From: Aquitalea denitrificans
GTDB lineage: Bacteria; Pseudomonadota; Gammaproteobacteria; Burkholderiales; Chromobacteriaceae
Length of the DNA: 64,000 nt
Direction: 5' to 3'
Assembly (NCBI RefSeq): GCF_009856625.1
Contig: NZ_CP047241.1
Location: forward strand, 2,914,001 to 2,978,000
Positions 61,154 through 64,000 of the stretch are shown here, one piece after another. Positions within the stretch are counted from its first letter, which is position 1. Each line of letters begins with the position of its first letter. A program made the translations under genes and the position numbers. Under the pieces are notes generated by a model. It made no database searches. It saw only the letters and a program-made list of their open reading frames with translations, and was not told the DNA's origin.

Positions 61154-62903
61154 CGGAGCTTATCCATTCCTTGATGATCTGGGCGGCCATACGCGGATCA
61201 GACTTCACCAGCTCGCGCGCAGCTTCCAGATTCAGGTTGTACTGACGCATCTGGGCATCCTTCGGATTTTCCGGTGTGCCATCTGCGTGCGTAGCCGCAG
61301 CACCCTTGCCACCGGCGGCGGCACTCGCGCCCCCCCCCTCGTCGTCGTCCGCCACGGCCAGCAGGCGGCCACCGGCATCGGTAAGCGGCTTGCCATCCGG
61401 GCCTTTCTTGACGGCATCCTGCGGTTTGACCAGATCCTTGACGATAGGCCGCACCACACCAAACAGCAAATACAGCACGGCAATGGTGAGCAGAGCGTAC
61501 TTGATCAGGCTGGACGCATTATTGGTCAGGTAATCGGTAACTTTTTCCTGCATGGTCACCGGCACTGCGGCATCGGCAAAGGCAGCATTCACCACATTCA
61601 GCGTATCCCCACGCTGATTGTTGTAACCCATGGTTTCCTTGACCAGATTGTTGATCTGCTGGATTTCCTGGGCCGTCAACGGTGTTGGCTTCACCTCGCC
61701 GTTCTTGTCCGGCATCTTGCGGTAGTTCACCACCACGGCAGCAGACAGACGCTTCACCACCCCTTGCGGCATCTTGGTGTGCTGGATGGTCTTGTCCACC
61801 TCGTAATTGGTGGTGATGTCACGCTCCAGTGCACCGGACTGCCCCATGGCCTGCCCGGACAGGGTGGCGGTACCGGGGGCCGCGCCAGGCGGCAGGGTGA
61901 TGGGAGCCGATGCAGACGACGGTGGCTGGTTGGACAATGCGCCCGGCACGCCACCGGCATTACCGGCACCACTGCCCAGTCGCTCCACGATTTGCTGGCT
62001 GCGGGTGGCGGACGGATTGGGCGTGGAGTTGGGGCGATAGCTTTCTGAAGTCTGTTCTACTTCGGAGAAATCCACATTCGCCGTAACCTGGGCGTGAATA
62101 TTACCCTGACCGAAAATGGGCTCAAGAATGCTTTCGATGCGCTTGACGTAGCCATCTTCCACCTGACGTACATAGCCCAGCTGAGTCTGATCCATGCCCG
62201 CGGTGTCCTTGTCGGACAGCTTGGACAGCATATTGCCGTCCTGATCCACCACCGTGACATTCTTCACCGGCAGATTGGGTACAGCACTGGATACCAGATG
62301 CACGATACCGGCTACCTGGCCCTGATCCAGAGTACGACCGCGGAACAGATTGAGCATCACCGAGGCCGTCGGCTGCTGCTGGTCGCGCACGAACACGCTT
62401 TGCTTGGGAATGGCAATATGAATACGGGCGGTTTCCACCGAGCCGATGGCTTCGATGGTACGTGCCAGTTCGCCCTCGATGGCGCGCTGGTAGTTAACCT
62501 GCTCGGCAAACTGGCTGATGCCGAACTTCTGGTTGTCCATCAGTTCGAAACCCACCCCACCCGCCTTGGGCAGGCCCTGGGCGGCAAGACGTAGACGTGC
62601 GTCGTACACCTTGTCAGCCGGAACAGACACGGTACCGCCATCACCCAACTGGTAGGGAATGTTCATCTGCTGCAGCGCAGCGGTCACCTGACCGCCATCG
62701 CGGTCGGCAATATTGGAAAACAGGATTTTGTAACTGGGCTGCCGATTCAGCACCGCAGCGCCGACAATGACAGAGAAAATGGCGGCCAGAGCCACCAGGA
62801 AGAGGATTTTTTTATTGTTGGGAAGCGACTTGAAACGCTCGGAAGCATCGTTGAGCCGGGTTCGCCAAACAGGAGTTGCGTTTTGTTCTGCCAGATCAGC
62901 CAT
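61146..62903 (-). CDS. fliF: Flagellar MS-ring protein FliF
   Basis: 585 residues. Two membrane segments (about 34-53 and 465-485), periplasmic ring-building domains (YKILFSNIADRDGGQVTAALQQMNIPYQLGDGGTV, RIHIAIPKQSVFVRDQQQPTASVML), and the C-terminal FliG-binding tail (RQYNLNLEAARELVKSDPRMAAQIIKEWIS). Confidence 0.96.
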   Translation of the reverse strand: MADLAEQNATPVWRTRLNDASERFKSLPNNKKILFLVALAAIFSVIVGAAVLNRQPSYKILFSNIADRDGGQVTAALQQMNIPYQLGDGGTVSVPADKVYDARLRLAAQGLPKAGGVGFELMDNQKFGISQFAEQVNYQRAIEGELARTIEAIGSVETARIHIAIPKQSVFVRDQQQPTASVMLNLFRGRTLDQGQVAGIVHLVSSAVPNLPVKNVTVVDQDGNMLSKLSDKDTAGMDQTQLGYVRQVEDGYVKRIESILEPIFGQGNIHAQVTANVDFSEVEQTSESYRPNSTPNPSATRSQQIVERLGSGAGNAGGVPGALSNQPPSSASAPITLPPGAAPGTATLSGQAMGQSGALERDITTNYEVDKTIQHTKMPQGVVKRLSAAVVVNYRKMPDKNGEVKPTPLTAQEIQQINNLVKETMGYNNQRGDTLNVVNAAFADAAVPVTMQEKVTDYLTNNASSLIKYALLTIAVLYLLFGVVRPIVKDLVKPQDAVKKGPDGKPLTDAGGRLLAVADDDEGGGASAAAGGKGAAATHADGTPENPKDAQMRQYNLNLEAARELVKSDPRMAAQIIKEWISSDE

Positions 62904-62965
62904 ACAGTGGTTTTAGTTTCAGGCACAGCCACTGCCGGCAGCATAAGGATATGGTGGCGGCCAGG

Positions 62966-63286
62966 CTATACCTGGGTATTCATGATTTCCTGATAGGCGG
63001 ACACCAGCTTGTTGCGCGCCTGGACCATGGTCTGGAACGACAGGCTGGCTTTCTGCAAGGAGACCATCACGTCCTGCAGGTTAACCCCCTCGTCTCCCAA
63101 CTCGAACTGCTTCTGCATTTCCTGCGAAGTTTGCTGAGCAGAATTCACCTGCTCAATCGTTGATTTGAGAACATCGGCAAAGTCAACTTGCGACGCGTCC
63201 TGCGACTGCGTGGCAGGCTTTCCGCCAGCCAGGGCCGATGCGGCCCGCAGCTCGCTCAACATCTGGTCTACATTATTAATCGACAT
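62966..63286 (-). CDS. fliE: Flagellar hook-basal body protein FliE
   Basis: 106 residues. Family pattern SQVDFADVLKSTIEQVNSAQQTSQEMQKQFELGDEGVNLQDVMVSLQKASLSFQTMVQARNKLVSAYQEIMNTQV. Links MS ring and rod. It begins 2 nt after the stop of the upstream regulator gene, so they are probably co-transcribed. Confidence 0.94.
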   Translation of the reverse strand: MSINNVDQMLSELRAASALAGGKPATQSQDASQVDFADVLKSTIEQVNSAQQTSQEMQKQFELGDEGVNLQDVMVSLQKASLSFQTMVQARNKLVSAYQEIMNTQV

Positions 63287-63288
63287 GG

Positions 63289-64000
63289 CTACTCCGTACT
63301 ACGTACGTCCAGGTCATCCGGATCCTCGTCCTGGCCATCTTCTTCGCGGTAGCGCTGCAGTTTGTAGCGCAAGGTGCGTTCACTGATGCCCAGTTTTTCA
63401 GCAGCGAGTTTCTTGACTCCCCCCACTGCTGCCAGTGTATCCAGAATATGACGTTTTTCCAGCGTTTTCATGTCGGACTCTGCCGTCATGATAGGCGGGA
63501 CTGTGGTTTCTGTCCGGGTAAGCGGTGTCGAACCGGAAACATCATCCAGCAGCAGGTCGGCGGCAAGAATTGCCGGCCCGGCGGCAAGAATCACCGCCCG
63601 CTGCATGACATTTTCCAATTCGCGGATGTTACCTTCCCAACTATAGGCCGTCAATTGACGTTCCGCCTCTTCGGAGAGGCTCAATCCGGAACGTCCGGCC
63701 GCTTCAGCGTACTTGGTAAGCACAAGCCGTGCCAGCGGCAGGATGTCCTCGCGCCGCTCGCACAGCGCCGGGATGCGTAGCGGGAAAACATTCAGGCGGA
63801 AATACAGGTCTTCGCGGAAACGCCCGGCGTCCACCTCGGCGGCGACATCACGGTTGGAGGTAGCCAGTACGCGGATATCCAGCTTGATGGTGCGGGTGCT
63901 GCCCACCCGCTCCACTTCGCGCTCCTGCAGCACCCGCAACAGTTTGGCTTGCAAGGACATGGGCATTTCGGTGACTTCATCCAGCAGGATGGTACCGCCC
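63289..64000 (-). CDS. Sigma-54-dependent response regulator, C-terminal part (FlrC/FleR-like; cut by right edge)
   Basis: Only the C-terminal part is present. The first visible residues GGTILLDEVTEMPMSLQAKLLRVLQEREVERVG are AAA+ Walker B and sensor regions; the FREDLYFRLNVFPLRIPALCERREDI block follows. The Fis-type HTH is GVKKLAAEKLGISERTLRYKLQRY near the end. Together with the fliK sigma-54 promoter this supports a FlrC/FleR role as activator of middle flagellar genes. It precedes fliE. Receiver domain presumably beyond the edge. Confidence 0.9.
   Translation of the reverse strand, partial: GGTILLDEVTEMPMSLQAKLLRVLQEREVERVGSTRTIKLDIRVLATSNRDVAAEVDAGRFREDLYFRLNVFPLRIPALCERREDILPLARLVLTKYAEAAGRSGLSLSEEAERQLTAYSWEGNIRELENVMQRAVILAAGPAILAADLLLDDVSGSTPLTRTETTVPPIMTAESDMKTLEKRHILDTLAAVGGVKKLAAEKLGISERTLRYKLQRYREEDGQDEDPDDLDVRSTE

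Noticed and set aside
1..64000. CRISPR arrays, insertion sequences, tRNA or rRNA genes, prophage
   Set aside because: No regularly spaced repeats, transposase genes, cloverleaf-like sequences or phage genes were seen.

Overview
The window reads as a chromosomal segment of a Gram-negative, motile betaproteobacterium, most likely of the Neisseriales/Chromobacteriaceae (Chromobacterium, Aquitalea or Vogesella type). This is an inference from gene content: PagP, an FbpABC ferric-iron transporter, a Gcr-type 'site-specific recombinase', an NhaR-type regulator, CysB and a large fli cluster. The sequence is GC-rich and almost wholly coding. I found no rRNA, tRNA, CRISPR array, insertion sequence or prophage.

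Layout. 1-1777: end of a potassium-sensing kdpDE pair, with kdpD cut by the left edge. 2096-5669: an unusual three-gene operon of a nitrilase-superfamily amidase, an ATP-grasp ligase and a C45/Ntn acyltransferase-like protein. 5938-18523: housekeeping and accessory genes (endonuclease I, gluconate regulator/kinase/transporter, stress protein, thiolase, periplasmic binding protein, CysB, PagP, His-rich protein, MFS pump). 18689-23887: EamA and MFS exporters, a LysR regulator and CDP-diacylglycerol pyrophosphatase. 24247-30752: a minus-strand catabolic operon transcribed aldehyde dehydrogenase > MFS > enolase-superfamily dehydratase > GMC oxidoreductase > IclR, probably for a sugar acid or polyol. 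30914-32367: a CLC-F fluoride antiporter under a fluoride riboswitch, followed by TerC, HtpX and NhaR. 35711-40985: recombinase-family membrane protein, diguanylate cyclase, and alanine dehydrogenase with an upstream FNR/ANR box. 41084-46706: acyl-CoA-binding protein and a pepP-ubiH-ubi-dsbC-tonB-like operon. 47025-47750: YebC. 47826-64000: flagellar genes on the minus strand (sigma-54 activator, fliEFGHIJ, then fliK, fliLMNOP, a GNAT acetyltransferase, fliQR). The fliJ/fliK junction is occupied by a plus-strand fbpABC iron operon.

How the parts work together. The flagellar genes encode the MS ring, C ring, export gate, export ATPase and hook-length ruler. A good sigma-54 promoter lies upstream of fliK and a sigma-54 activator heads the fliE side. 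fbpA has a Fur-like box in the same divergent region. Gluconate uptake and phosphorylation are controlled by a LacI-type repressor with two identical perfect operators. The most unusual items are the amidase/ATP-grasp/C45 operon, the acetyltransferase embedded between fliP and fliQ, the endA leader in which a strong Shine-Dalgarno is separated from the ATG by a perfect hairpin, and a fluoride riboswitch that carries an extra stem.
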